NCBI GenBank assembly: GCA_024636425.1
Contig: JAGXHB010000092.1
Location: 1-19,982, forward strand
From: Roseobacter sp.
GTDB taxonomy: Bacteria > Pseudomonadota > Alphaproteobacteria > Rhodobacterales > Rhodobacteraceae
Direction of reading: 5' to 3'
DNA length: 19,982 nucleotides
How positions within the stretch are numbered: the stretch's first letter is position 1; each line of letters opens with the position of its first letter. This document shows, piece by piece, positions 1-7,115 of the stretch. The position numbers were made by a program, and so were the translations under genes. The notes under the pieces were generated by a model that had not been told where the DNA came from, searched no databases, and saw nothing but the letters and a program-made list of their open reading frames with translations.

Positions 1-1192
1 AGGCGGCGGAAATTCTGGCGGTGACCAGAACAGGCCAAACGGCAACAAGCCGACAGGCGGCGGTCGGGGGCCGGGCGAGAAACCGCAGATCCCGGAAATT
101 GATGAATTGGTGAGAAAAGGCCAGGAGCAGCTGCGCGTCCTCATGGGCGGCAAAGGCGGGTCTCGCGGAAACGGAAACGGCGGCGGATCGGGCAACAACG
201 GCGAAGGTCGTGGACCGATGTTCAACCGCACCACTGTCGGCATCGGCGCTATTGCGGCTGTCGTTCTTTGGGGGATGGCAAGCCTTTATACGGTACGCCC
301 CGAACAACAGTCGATCGAACTGTTTCTGGGTGAGTTTTCCAGCATCGGGACCGAAGGTCTGAATTTTGCGCCTTGGCCGTTCGTGACTGCCGAAGTGTTT
401 GACGTGACCACGAACCGGTCTGAAACCATTGGTGCCGGCCGCAACAACGACAACGACAACGACGGTCTGATGCTGACCACGGATGAAAATATCGTCGACA
501 TCGACTTTCAGGTCGTCTGGAACGTCAAAAACGCTGCGGATTTCAAATTCTCGCTGCGTGATCCCGAACAATCCGTGCGCGCAATTTCAGAAGCGGCCAT
601 GCGTGAGATCATCGCCCAGTCCGAACTGGCACCTATCCTGAACCGCGATCGTGCCGCGATCGAGGCGAATGCGCGTGAACTGATCCAGTCGACGCTTGAT
701 GAACGCAATACCGGTATCAACATCATCCGCGTCAACTTCAACAAGGTGGATCCGCCCAGCCAGACCGTCACCATGGTGGATGCAGAGGGCAACACCACAC
801 AGCAGACCGTGATTGATGCCTTCCGCGACGTTCAGGCCGCTGCGCAGGAACGCGACCGGGTGGAACGTCAGGCTGACGCTTATGCAAACCGACGCACTGC
901 CGAGGCGCGTGGTGAATCCGCGCAGATTCTGGAAGCTGCCGAAGGGTACCGCGCACGTGTCGTGAACGACGCCGTCGGTGAAGCCAGCCGCTTCGAGGCC
1001 GTGTTGCAGGAATACGCTGCCGCACCGGAGGTGACGCGCAAGCGTCTGTATCTTGAGACGATGGAAAATGTCCTCAGCGATGTTGAGAAGATCATCCTCG
1101 AAAACAATGAAAGCGGCGGGCAGGGCATCGTCCCGTATCTGCCGCTCAATGAACTAGGTCGCAACCGACCCAATACCGGAGCGTCGAACTGA
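1..1192 (+). CDS. hflK: HflK, FtsH protease modulator subunit (5' end outside window)
   Basis: HflK and HflC form a large SPFH/band-7 complex in the inner membrane that binds the AAA protease FtsH and modulates its activity. The reading frame is open from base 2, and the residues before the first possible start codons (TTG 107, GTG 110) are Gly/Asn/Pro-rich followed by a PEIDELVRKGQ motif. That is the usual cytoplasmic head of HflK, so the true start lies left of the window. A single membrane segment is encoded at about 230-295 and begins just after the Gly-rich stretch. It is followed by the band-7 domain with the typical VRPEQQ entry and a long coiled coil rich in Glu, Arg and Ala (about 830-1000). 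An unusual NDNDND run sits at about 443-460. The stop overlaps the hflC start by one base (TGATG), which indicates translational coupling. Identification is firm from the domain layout and the partner gene. Confidence 0.95.
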   Translation, partial: GGGNSGGDQNRPNGNKPTGGGRGPGEKPQIPEIDELVRKGQEQLRVLMGGKGGSRGNGNGGGSGNNGEGRGPMFNRTTVGIGAIAAVVLWGMASLYTVRPEQQSIELFLGEFSSIGTEGLNFAPWPFVTAEVFDVTTNRSETIGAGRNNDNDNDGLMLTTDENIVDIDFQVVWNVKNAADFKFSLRDPEQSVRAISEAAMREIIAQSELAPILNRDRAAIEANARELIQSTLDERNTGINIIRVNFNKVDPPSQTVTMVDAEGNTTQQTVIDAFRDVQAAAQERDRVERQADAYANRRTAEARGESAQILEAAEGYRARVVNDAVGEASRFEAVLQEYAAAPEVTRKRLYLETMENVLSDVEKIILENNESGGQGIVPYLPLNELGRNRPNTGASN

Positions 1193-2223
1193 TGAAAAAG
1201 ACAAGTTTCATTATCCCGATCATCGTCATCGCCATCGTCGCCTTGCTGTCGTCAATCTTCATCGTGGACGAGCGTGAAAAGGCGTTGGTCCTGCGCTTTG
1301 GTCAGATCAAGCAAGTTCGTGAGGAGCCCGGCATTGGCTTCAAACTGCCGCTGCTGGACGAGGTCGTGCGCTTTGAGGATCGCATCCTGACGCTGGAAAC
1401 CCCGATGATCGAGGTGACGCCAGCCGATGACCGCCGCCTTGAGGTGGACGCTTTCGTTCTTTACCGCATCGCGGATATCCGGCAGTTCCGTCAGGCGCTT
1501 GGCATCGACGGTGCACGTCAGGCTGAAATCCAGCTGAACGGTATCCTTGATGGTCAGATCCGGGCGGTGCTTGGTTCGCAGGGTGTCACCTCGGACACGA
1601 TCCTGTCGCCCGAGCGTTCCGCGCTGATGGACCAGATCCAGGAACGGACCGATCAGCGGGCGCAGGCCTTGGGTCTTACCGTCGTGGATGTGCGGTTGCG
1701 CCAGACCAATCTGCCCGAGCAGAACTTTGACGCGACCTTGCAGCGGATGATCGCAGAGCGGGACCGGGAAGCAACGGACGAACGTGCGCGTGGCCGCGAA
1801 GCGGCACTGCGTGTGACGGCCCTTGCGGATCGTACCTACGAAGAAATCCTCTCCGAAGCCCGCCGTGATGCCCGCATCACTGAAGGTGAAGCAGATGCCG
1901 AGCGCAACAGGATCTTTGCCGAAGCCTATAGCCAAGATGTGGAATTCTTCGAATTCTATCGCTCGCTCAGCGCTTACGAGCAAGCATTGCAGGGCAGGAA
2001 TTCGACGATGGTCATGTCGCCGGACAGCGAGTTCTTCAACTACCTGCGGTCGGATCAGGGTGCCCGTTCGGATGAAGGGGAACGTGGGGACCGTCAGCCG
2101 CAAGATGCCGATCAGGCCTCCGCGCCTGCCGAGCCAGAGCCCGCCGAACCTGCGCCGGCCGAGCCAGAGTCCGCTGAGCCAGAGTCAGCCGAGCCTGCAC
2201 CGGCGGCACCCGCCGGAAACTGA
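1192..2223 (+). CDS. hflC: HflC, FtsH protease modulator subunit
   Basis: This is the partner of HflK in the FtsH-modulating membrane complex. The 343-residue protein has one N-terminal membrane segment (residues about 5-25, Ile/Val/Ala-rich), then an SPFH domain starting at IVDEREKALVLRFGQI and the family-typical RADIRQ-like and NLPEQNFD segments. A helical Glu/Arg/Ala-rich stretch (about 190-245) and the conserved FFEFYRSLSAYEQAL region follow. The start ATG overlaps the hflK stop, so it is fixed by coupling. The C-terminus is odd: after about residue 290 it runs into an acidic Ala-Glu-Pro-Ser tail made of 15-bp DNA repeats that HflC does not need, so the protein is longer than compact homologues. 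A rho-independent terminator follows directly, closing the hflKC operon. Confidence 0.95.
   Translation: MKKTSFIIPIIVIAIVALLSSIFIVDEREKALVLRFGQIKQVREEPGIGFKLPLLDEVVRFEDRILTLETPMIEVTPADDRRLEVDAFVLYRIADIRQFRQALGIDGARQAEIQLNGILDGQIRAVLGSQGVTSDTILSPERSALMDQIQERTDQRAQALGLTVVDVRLRQTNLPEQNFDATLQRMIAERDREATDERARGREAALRVTALADRTYEEILSEARRDARITEGEADAERNRIFAEAYSQDVEFFEFYRSLSAYEQALQGRNSTMVMSPDSEFFNYLRSDQGARSDEGERGDRQPQDADQASAPAEPEPAEPAPAEPESAEPESAEPAPAAPAGN
2128..2202 (+). repeat. In-frame 15-bp minisatellite in the 3' end of hflC
   Basis: Five consecutive 15-base units encode AEPEP, AEPAP, AEPES, AEPES and AEPAP. The third and fourth units are nearly identical at the DNA level (GCCGAGCCAGAGTCC and GCTGAGCCAGAGTCA). 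The unit length keeps the frame, so copy number could vary between strains without breaking hflC. The encoded tail is likely disordered. Confidence 0.8.
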
Positions 2224-2247
2224 AGGCAAATTCGGTAGTACCGCATC

Positions 2248-2278
2248 AAAGGGCTGGCCATCGTGCCGGCCCTTTTTT
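2248..2278 (+). terminator. Rho-independent terminator after hflC
   Basis: AAAGGGCTGGC (2248-2258) pairs with GCCGGCCCTTT (2265-2275) with one G-T wobble across a six-base loop, and the 3' arm runs into a T tract (2273-2278). It begins 24 bases after the hflC stop and separates hflKC from degP. Confidence 0.85.
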
Positions 2279-2345
2279 GCTTTTTCACAAGGGCTTTGCA
2301 TCAGCGACCGCGGCACATCTTTCATCACAGATCAGTCAGTCCGCG

Positions 2346-2372
2346 TTGACATGGGCGTGAGGACGACCATCT
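2346..2372 (+). promoter_or_regulatory. Putative degP promoter
   Basis: A perfect TTGACA lies at 2346-2351. Fifteen bases downstream is CCATCT (2367-2372). This resembles the CCATNT part of heat-shock sigma-32 -10 elements more than TATAAT. A sigma-70 reading (CATCTT at 2368-2373, 16-base spacer) is also possible. It lies about 85 bases upstream of the degP start in an otherwise featureless leader. The assignment is by eye only. Confidence 0.4.
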
Positions 2373-2421
2373 TTCACCTTGCAGAGGCACAAATGCGGAT
2401 GCAGTCTATCAGAAATTACGC

Positions 2422-2438
2422 TGGGGGCAGCGCCCCCA
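2422..2438 (+). promoter_or_regulatory. Strong hairpin just upstream of the degP Shine-Dalgarno
   Basis: TGGGGGC (2422-2428) and GCCCCCA (2432-2438) form a perfect seven-pair stem with a three-base AGC loop. It ends five bases before the AGGAG ribosome site (2444-2448). There is no T tract, so it is not a terminator. It could influence translation initiation or mRNA stability of degP. Confidence 0.5.
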
Positions 2439-2455
2439 TGATCAGGAGATGATGA

Positions 2456-3937
2456 ATGCAGCCAAAGGCCGTATCCGTAGCGAAAACCAAGTCACCGACC
2501 CCTCAGACCAAATGGCTGATGATGGGCATGCTGGCGATGGTCCTTCTGATGATGCAGGCCGTCATGGCGCTGGCCAAACCGGAAAGTCTGGCCCCTCTGG
2601 CGGAAAAGATCAGCCCCTCGGTCGTCAACATCACGACCTCCACCACAGTCGAAGGGCGCACCGGCCCGCAGGGCATGGTGCCCGAGGGCTCCCCCTTTGA
2701 AGACTTTTTCCGCGAATTCCGTGACCGCAACGGGGATGGCGAAACCCCGAGCCCACGCAGGTCGTCCGCTCTTGGATCCGGTTTTGTAATTTCGGAAGAC
2801 GGTTATGTTGTCACGAACAACCACGTGATCGACGGTGCAGACGAGATCACGGTCGAATTCTTCTCCGGTCAGGAACTGAAGGCGACTGTGATCGGGACCG
2901 ACCCCAACACAGATATCGCCCTGCTGAAGGTCGAAGCGCCCGCAGCATTGCCCTTTGTCAGCTTTGGCGACAGCAATGCGTCCCGCGTGGGCGATTGGGT
3001 GATCGCGATGGGCAACCCGCTGGGGCAGGGCTTTTCGGTTTCTGCCGGTATTGTCTCCGCACGCAACCGTGCGCTGTCGGGCACCTATGATGACTATATC
3101 CAGACCGACGCGGCAATCAACCGCGGCAACTCTGGCGGACCGCTGTTCAACATGGATGGCGAAGTGATCGGCGTGAACACCGCGATCCTGTCGCCCACCG
3201 GCGGATCAATCGGCATTGGCTTTTCCATGGCGTCGAGCGTTGTGACCCGCGTTGTCGATCAGCTCAAGGAATTTGGCGAAACCCGTCGCGGCTGGCTTGG
3301 CGTGCGTATTCAGGACGTTACACAGGATGTGGCGGATGCCATGGGCCTTTCCTCTGCCACGGGCGCGCTGATCACCGATGTGCCTGACGGCCCGGCGAAA
3401 GAAGCAGGGCTGATGACCGGCGATGTGATCCTGAGCTTTGCGGGCGTCGAGGTAGCGGATACGCGTGGCTTGGTCCGGCAGGTTGGCAACAGCACCGTAG
3501 GGGCAGCCGTGCGCGTGACCATCATGCGTGAAGGCAAAACCCAGACGATCAAGGTGACGCTGGGCCGTCGCGAAGATGCCGAAGACGGCGAACCTGGCGT
3601 AGCACCCGGTGAAGACCTTGCGCCGGAGGCACCTGCAACCGAATCCATGCTGGGACTGACGCTCACCCCGCTGACCGATGACATGCGTGAAGAACTTGCT
3701 GCCGGTCCGGATGTGAACGGTCTGGCCGTGACGGAAGTCGACGAGGCATCGGAAGCGTTCGAAAAAGGGTTGCGCGCGGGTGACATCATCACCGAAGCTG
3801 GTCAGCAAACCGTCGCGTCCATCGAGGAGCTTGAAACGCGCATCACCGAAGCACGTGATGCAGGCCGCAAGTCGCTTTTGTTGCTGGTGCGGCGTGCTGG
3901 CGATCCACGTTTTGTCGCCATCGGGCTTGACGACTAA
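2456..3937 (+). CDS. degP: Do-family periplasmic serine endoprotease (DegP/HtrA)
   Basis: This is a periplasmic protease and chaperone that degrades misfolded envelope proteins. The 493-residue protein starts with a basic N-terminus and a hydrophobic export or anchor segment (about residues 19-39, ending in an Ala-rich region that suits signal peptidase). The chymotrypsin-fold protease domain carries the full triad: His123 (in NNHV), Asp153 (in TDIALLKV) and Ser226 (in GNSGGPL). Two PDZ domains follow, at about 277-370 (starting RRGWLGV) and 398-488 (starting MLGLTLTP), joined by an acidic Pro/Glu linker. Length and two-PDZ layout match DegP/DegQ rather than DegS. AGGAG at 2444-2448 lies seven bases before the ATG. 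The gene is flanked by terminators and so is probably monocistronic. The HflKC neighbour fits an envelope quality-control role. Which Do paralogue it is cannot be told from sequence alone. Confidence 0.93.
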   Translation: MQPKAVSVAKTKSPTPQTKWLMMGMLAMVLLMMQAVMALAKPESLAPLAEKISPSVVNITTSTTVEGRTGPQGMVPEGSPFEDFFREFRDRNGDGETPSPRRSSALGSGFVISEDGYVVTNNHVIDGADEITVEFFSGQELKATVIGTDPNTDIALLKVEAPAALPFVSFGDSNASRVGDWVIAMGNPLGQGFSVSAGIVSARNRALSGTYDDYIQTDAAINRGNSGGPLFNMDGEVIGVNTAILSPTGGSIGIGFSMASSVVTRVVDQLKEFGETRRGWLGVRIQDVTQDVADAMGLSSATGALITDVPDGPAKEAGLMTGDVILSFAGVEVADTRGLVRQVGNSTVGAAVRVTIMREGKTQTIKVTLGRREDAEDGEPGVAPGEDLAPEAPATESMLGLTLTPLTDDMREELAAGPDVNGLAVTEVDEASEAFEKGLRAGDIITEAGQQTVASIEELETRITEARDAGRKSLLLLVRRAGDPRFVAIGLDD

Positions 3938-3967
3938 AACCCGTTTCCAAGCCTTACATCAAATTGC

Positions 3968-4009
3968 CCCCCCGTTCGTGCCAGTCACGGGCGGGGGTTT
4001 TTGCTTTTT
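3968..4009 (+). terminator. Rho-independent terminator after degP
   Basis: CCCCCGTTCGTG (3969-3980) pairs over twelve positions, two of them T-G wobbles, with CACGGGCGGGGG (3986-3997) across a CCAGT loop. The arm is followed directly by TTTTT (3998-4002) and a second T run (4004-4008). It lies about 30 bases after the degP stop. Confidence 0.92.
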
Positions 4010-4081
4010 CGATCCTGCCGCATGTGGTTGTTGTTTCACCTGTCGAATGTCGTTAGGTTTTCTGGAAACAAGGAACCCTGA

Positions 4082-4756
4082 ATGCCAGACACGACCCCTC
4101 CGGCCCGTTTGCAGGCTTTGCGCACACAATTTCTTGCTGAAGCCGACATTTCCCATGTTCAGAATAAATCACTGATCCAGAACAGGCGCGAACAGATCTG
4201 CGAAGCCGCCCTTGAGCTGTTCCTGGAGAAAGGCTTTGCCGCGACGACAATCCGGGACATCTGCGCCCGCTCCGGCGTCAATCAGGCCAGCATCTATGAC
4301 TACATCGCCAACAAGAACGACATTCTGCGCCGCCTTTTGAACCAGCTTTGGTTCCGCGAGGATGTGCCGACGCTGCCGGCCGTGCTGATGGACACCACGC
4401 TGTCGCTTGAAGATGCGCTGGAGACCTATCTGCGCGAAAGCTGGGCCAAGAAGCGCAAGGGTACTTTGCTGGCCTATCGCTGCGTGCCGCATATGCAGGC
4501 GGCTGACCGCAAGGCGCTGCACGCCCGGGAATTTGCCGTGATGAAGGATCTTGCGGATCAGATTGCCCTGCGGATCGGGCTTGTGGATGATGACAAGCGG
4601 CTCGACATCATGGCAAACATGATGGTGTTCCTGTCCGCCTTCGGGCCGATGCGCGACTGGCTAAACCGTGACATCGACAATGACGTTGTGGTGCGTACCA
4701 TCGCGGTGGGGGCGGCAGCGATGATCCGGTCACTGGCGGATCGTCCTGACCTCTAG
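4082..4756 (+). CDS. TetR/AcrR-family transcriptional regulator
   Basis: This is a DNA-binding regulator of unknown target. The 224-residue protein has a TetR N-terminal helix-turn-helix at about residues 35-81 (AALELFLEKGFAATTIRDI, then SGVNQASIYDYIANKNDIL), preceded by an unusually long tail of about 34 residues. The C-terminal helical domain (about 95-224) is the ligand and dimer part and gives no clear clue to its ligand. AGGA at 4071-4074 lies seven bases before the ATG. The gene sits alone between the degP terminator and the convergent Fur-family gene. Its TAG stop and the stop of that gene share the palindrome CTAG (4753-4756). The usual logic of an adjacent divergent target does not apply here, because neither flanking gene is divergent from it. 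Confidence 0.88.
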   Translation: MPDTTPPARLQALRTQFLAEADISHVQNKSLIQNRREQICEAALELFLEKGFAATTIRDICARSGVNQASIYDYIANKNDILRRLLNQLWFREDVPTLPAVLMDTTLSLEDALETYLRESWAKKRKGTLLAYRCVPHMQAADRKALHAREFAVMKDLADQIALRIGLVDDDKRLDIMANMMVFLSAFGPMRDWLNRDIDNDVVVRTIAVGAAAMIRSLADRPDL

Positions 4757-5175
4757 ATCTTGCGTGCGCGGATGACAGTGTGATGACTGACGATCTCGTA
4801 CCCCAGTTCTGATGCGACGCGCGACATCAACTCGGCGATTTCGGTACCGGGAATTTCGACCAGATCGCCACTGTCCAGATCGACCAGATGATCGTGATCC
4901 GTCTGCGGCATCATCTCGTAGCGGGCAGGGGCGTCGTCCAGCACCAGCTTGCGCACAAGACCTGCATTTTCCAGCACGGACATCGTGCGATAAACCGTCG
5001 CGACCGACACCGTGTCATCCAGCGCGCGGGTCTTTTCATACAGGTCTTCGACATTGGGATGATCGTCGGCTTCGGACAGAATCGTGATGATCGACGCACG
5101 CTGCGGTGTGACGCGCAAGCCTGCCTCGCGCAGGATCTGCCTGTAGTCGGTTTCATCGGTCAAAGCGGTCACCAT
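4753..5175 (-). CDS. mur: Fur-family metal regulator, probably manganese-responsive Mur
   Basis: This is a metal-dependent repressor. The 140-residue protein has the Fur winged helix (VTPQRASIITILSEADDHPNVEDLYEK, then SVATVYRTMSVLENAGLV at about 57-74) and the C-terminal dimer and metal domain with TDHDHLVDLDSGDLVEI (about 92-108) and SHHTV (130-134). It contains no cysteine at all, so the CxxC structural zinc site of Escherichia coli Fur and Zur is absent. This is typical of the alphaproteobacterial Fur/Mur branch. It lacks the His-rich haem motif of Irr. It is divergent from sitABCD with operator-like repeats between them, which supports Mn sensing and Mn-dependent repression of the importer. 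The minus-strand start has only a weak ribosome site. Zur or iron-type Fur function is less likely but not excluded. Confidence 0.85.
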   Translation of the reverse strand: MVTALTDETDYRQILREAGLRVTPQRASIITILSEADDHPNVEDLYEKTRALDDTVSVATVYRTMSVLENAGLVRKLVLDDAPARYEMMPQTDHDHLVDLDSGDLVEIPGTEIAELMSRVASELGYEIVSHHTVIRARKI

Positions 5176-5189
5176 CTGCTGTTGTGCTG

Positions 5190-5218
5190 ACTTTAAGCAA
5201 GTCGGGCCTTGTCTGCAA
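5190..5218 (-). promoter_or_regulatory. Putative mur promoter
   Basis: Read on the minus strand, TTGCAG (plus positions 5213-5218) and TAAAGT (5190-5195) are separated by 17 bases and lie 15 bases before the mur start codon. Operator repeat 5221-5240 abuts its -35 side, which would permit autoregulation. Assigned by eye. Confidence 0.4.
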
Positions 5219-5220
5219 GT

Positions 5221-5240
5221 TTTTGCGACCTATTCTCATT
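5221..5240. promoter_or_regulatory. Putative Mur operator, copy 1
   Basis: TTTTGCGACCTATTCTCATT matches copy 2 at 18 of 20 positions in the same orientation. The TGCGA-N5-TCTCA core is an imperfect dyad with one mismatch. It lies between the putative mur and sitA promoters. Confidence 0.6.
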
Positions 5241-5247
5241 CGCAGAT

Positions 5248-5277
5248 TTGACTTTTGCGACTTATTCGCATTTACAT
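5248..5277 (+). promoter_or_regulatory. Putative sitABCD promoter
   Basis: TTGACT (5248-5253) is followed, 17 bases on, by TTTACA (5271-5276), 33 bases before the sitA ATG. Operator copy 2 fills exactly the spacer between the two boxes, so a bound repressor would block RNA polymerase. The -10 is weak but the geometry is right. Confidence 0.5.
5253..5272. promoter_or_regulatory. Putative Mur operator, copy 2
   Basis: TTTTGCGACTTATTCGCATT contains the perfect dyad TGCGA-CTTAT-TCGCA (5256-5270). Its centre is 32 bp from the centre of copy 1, about three helical turns, so two repressor dimers would bind the same DNA face. Confidence 0.65.
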
Positions 5278-5309
5278 CTGGCGAAGCGAACAAACATGGG
5301 GTTCGGGAT

Positions 5310-6194
5310 ATGAGGCAGATTTTTCTGGCAGGGGCGACGGCGCTGGCTTTTGCGACCACCGCAGCGGCGGATCTCAAGGTGGTGACGACCTTTACCGTGC
5401 TGGCCGATATGGCGCAGCAGGTCGGGGGCGACACGGTCGAAGTCGTGTCGATCACCAAACCCGGTGCTGAAATTCACGGCTATGAACCCACCCCGCGCGA
5501 CATCGTGGGGGCGGTTGATGCCGATCTGATCCTGTGGAACGGTCTGAACCTCGAGCTTTGGTTCGAACAGTTTCTGGCCAATCTTGGCGACATTCCCTCT
5601 GTGACGCTGAGCGACGGGATTGACCCCATCTCGATTGCTGAAGGCGACTACGAGGGCAAGCCGAATCCCCATGCGTGGATGGGTGCTGAAAACGCGCTGA
5701 TCTATGTCGACAACATAGCGGCTGCCTTTGCCGAGCATGATCCCGACAACGCCGACACCTACAAAGCGAATGCCGAGACGTATAAACAGCAGATCGCCGA
5801 CACGATCACGCCGCTGCGTGACCAGATCGCAGAGCTGCCCGAAGCGCAGCGCTGGCTGGTGACCTGCGAAGGGGCCTTTAGCTATCTGGCGCGCGATTTC
5901 GGGCTGAGGGAGCTGTATCTCTGGCCGATGAATGCCGACCAGACCGGCACACCCCAGCAAGTGCGCAAGGTCATTGACGCGGTGCGTGCGAACGACATTC
6001 CGGTCGTGTTCTGTGAAAGCACCGTCAACACGTCTCCCGCCAAGCAGATCGCCCGCGAAACCGGCGCGGCCTTTGGCGGCGTGCTCTATGTCGACAGCCT
6101 CAGCACCGCCGAAGGGCGGGTGCCCAGCTATCTGGACCTGCTGCGCGTGACATCGCAGACGGTCGCGGACGGCCTGACGCAGAACCTGAACTGA
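5310..6194 (+). CDS. sitA: Manganese ABC transporter, periplasmic binding protein SitA
   Basis: This is a cluster A-I metal-binding lipoprotein-like or soluble periplasmic receptor that delivers Mn(II), possibly also Fe(II), to SitBCD. The chosen ATG gives a 294-residue protein with a clean signal peptide (MRQIFLAGATALAFATTAAA, then D). An open frame extends upstream to 5184, but it runs through the promoter and operators and lacks export features. Four metal ligands are visible: His56 (EIHGYEP), His121 (PNPHAWM), Glu187 (CEGAFSY) and Asp262 (VDSLS). The His-His-Glu-Asp set is that of Mn/Fe-type receptors (PsaA, MntC, SitA). The long His/Asp-rich loop of zinc receptors such as ZnuA is missing. 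The ribosome site is poor (scattered GGG before the ATG). The gene ends directly against sitB. Confidence 0.92.
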   Translation: MRQIFLAGATALAFATTAAADLKVVTTFTVLADMAQQVGGDTVEVVSITKPGAEIHGYEPTPRDIVGAVDADLILWNGLNLELWFEQFLANLGDIPSVTLSDGIDPISIAEGDYEGKPNPHAWMGAENALIYVDNIAAAFAEHDPDNADTYKANAETYKQQIADTITPLRDQIAELPEAQRWLVTCEGAFSYLARDFGLRELYLWPMNADQTGTPQQVRKVIDAVRANDIPVVFCESTVNTSPAKQIARETGAAFGGVLYVDSLSTAEGRVPSYLDLLRVTSQTVADGLTQNLN

Positions 6195-7115
6195 ATGGAC
6201 AGCCCCGTGCAGACCCCGATGCAGACCCCCGTCATCGACCATAAGGCAGAGCGTTTTGCCCCCGAAAACAGCGGCATCTCGGCGCAGAACGTGACCGTGA
6301 CCTACCGCAACGGGCAGACCGCGCTTTATGATGCCAGCTTCGAGATTCCGCGCGGCACCATCACGGCGCTGGTGGGCGTGAACGGCGCGGGTAAATCCAC
6401 GCTCTTCAAGGCGATCATGGGGTTTGTGCCCGCAGCGGCCGGGGAAATCACGCTGCTGGGCAAGTCGGTCAAGGAGGCCTTGCGCGAAAATCTGGTGGCT
6501 TATGTCCCGCAGTCGGAGGAGGTGGATTGGTCGTTTCCCGTGCTGGTGCAAGATGTGGTGATGATGGGCCGCTATGGCCATATGGGGTTTTTGCGCCGTC
6601 CCAAATCTGCGGATCATGCCGCCGTGGATGACGCCCTTGCCCGCGTGAACATGACCGAATTTCGCCATCGCCAGATCGGTGAGCTGTCAGGCGGCCAGCG
6701 CAAGCGGGTGTTCCTTGCCCGCGCTTTGGCACAGGAAGGCCGCGTGATCCTGCTGGACGAGCCGTTCACGGGTGTCGACGTCAAGACCGAGGCTCAGATC
6801 GTGGCCCTGCTGCGTGAATTGCGCGACGAAGGGCGGGTGATGCTGGTCTCGACCCACAACCTTGGGTCGGTCCCGGAATTCTGTGACCGCACCGTCTTGG
6901 TCAAGGGCACCATCCTGGCCTATGGCCCCACCGAAACCGTGTTCACCCATGACAACCTCGAGGCTGCGTTCGGCGGTGTCTTGCGCCACTTCACCCTTGG
7001 GGGCAGCGATCTGCATGAGGATGATGATGGCCGCGAAGTACGCATCATCACCGACGATGAGCGCCCCTTTGTCCATTACGGCGAGGCACGCAGCAAGGAC
7101 GAGGGCGACACATGA
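6195..7115 (+). CDS. sitB: Manganese ABC transporter, ATP-binding protein SitB
   Basis: This ATPase powers the SitCD channel. The 306-residue protein has Walker A GVNGAGKST (residues 61-69), signature LSGGQ (164-168), Walker B ILLDE (185-189) and the switch His in STHNL. It carries a Q-loop region VPQSEEVDWSFPV typical of the metal-chelate ABC family. It is longer than most relatives because of a Pro/Gln-rich N-terminal extension of about 30 residues and an acidic C-terminal tail (HEDDDGREVRIITDDE) of unknown role. The ATG follows the sitA stop with no gap, and a second in-frame ATG lies at 6219. It overlaps sitC by four bases (ATGA), so translation of the operon is coupled. Confidence 0.93.
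   Translation: MDSPVQTPMQTPVIDHKAERFAPENSGISAQNVTVTYRNGQTALYDASFEIPRGTITALVGVNGAGKSTLFKAIMGFVPAAAGEITLLGKSVKEALRENLVAYVPQSEEVDWSFPVLVQDVVMMGRYGHMGFLRRPKSADHAAVDDALARVNMTEFRHRQIGELSGGQRKRVFLARALAQEGRVILLDEPFTGVDVKTEAQIVALLRELRDEGRVMLVSTHNLGSVPEFCDRTVLVKGTILAYGPTETVFTHDNLEAAFGGVLRHFTLGGSDLHEDDDGREVRIITDDERPFVHYGEARSKDEGDT

Noticed and set aside
2438..2452. Four-codon leader frame (ATG to TGA) before degP
   Set aside because: There is no ribosome site for it and it is too short to call; it probably arises by chance.
5184..5309. Upstream in-frame extension of sitA
   Set aside because: It crosses the putative promoter and both operator repeats, and would bury the signal peptide inside the protein.
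5262..6668. Long open frame on the minus strand (468 codons) opposite sitA and sitB
   Set aside because: It is His/Arg/Gly-rich low-complexity sequence typical of the antisense of G+C-rich genes, has no domain, and lies wholly over genes with clear catalytic and metal-binding motifs.
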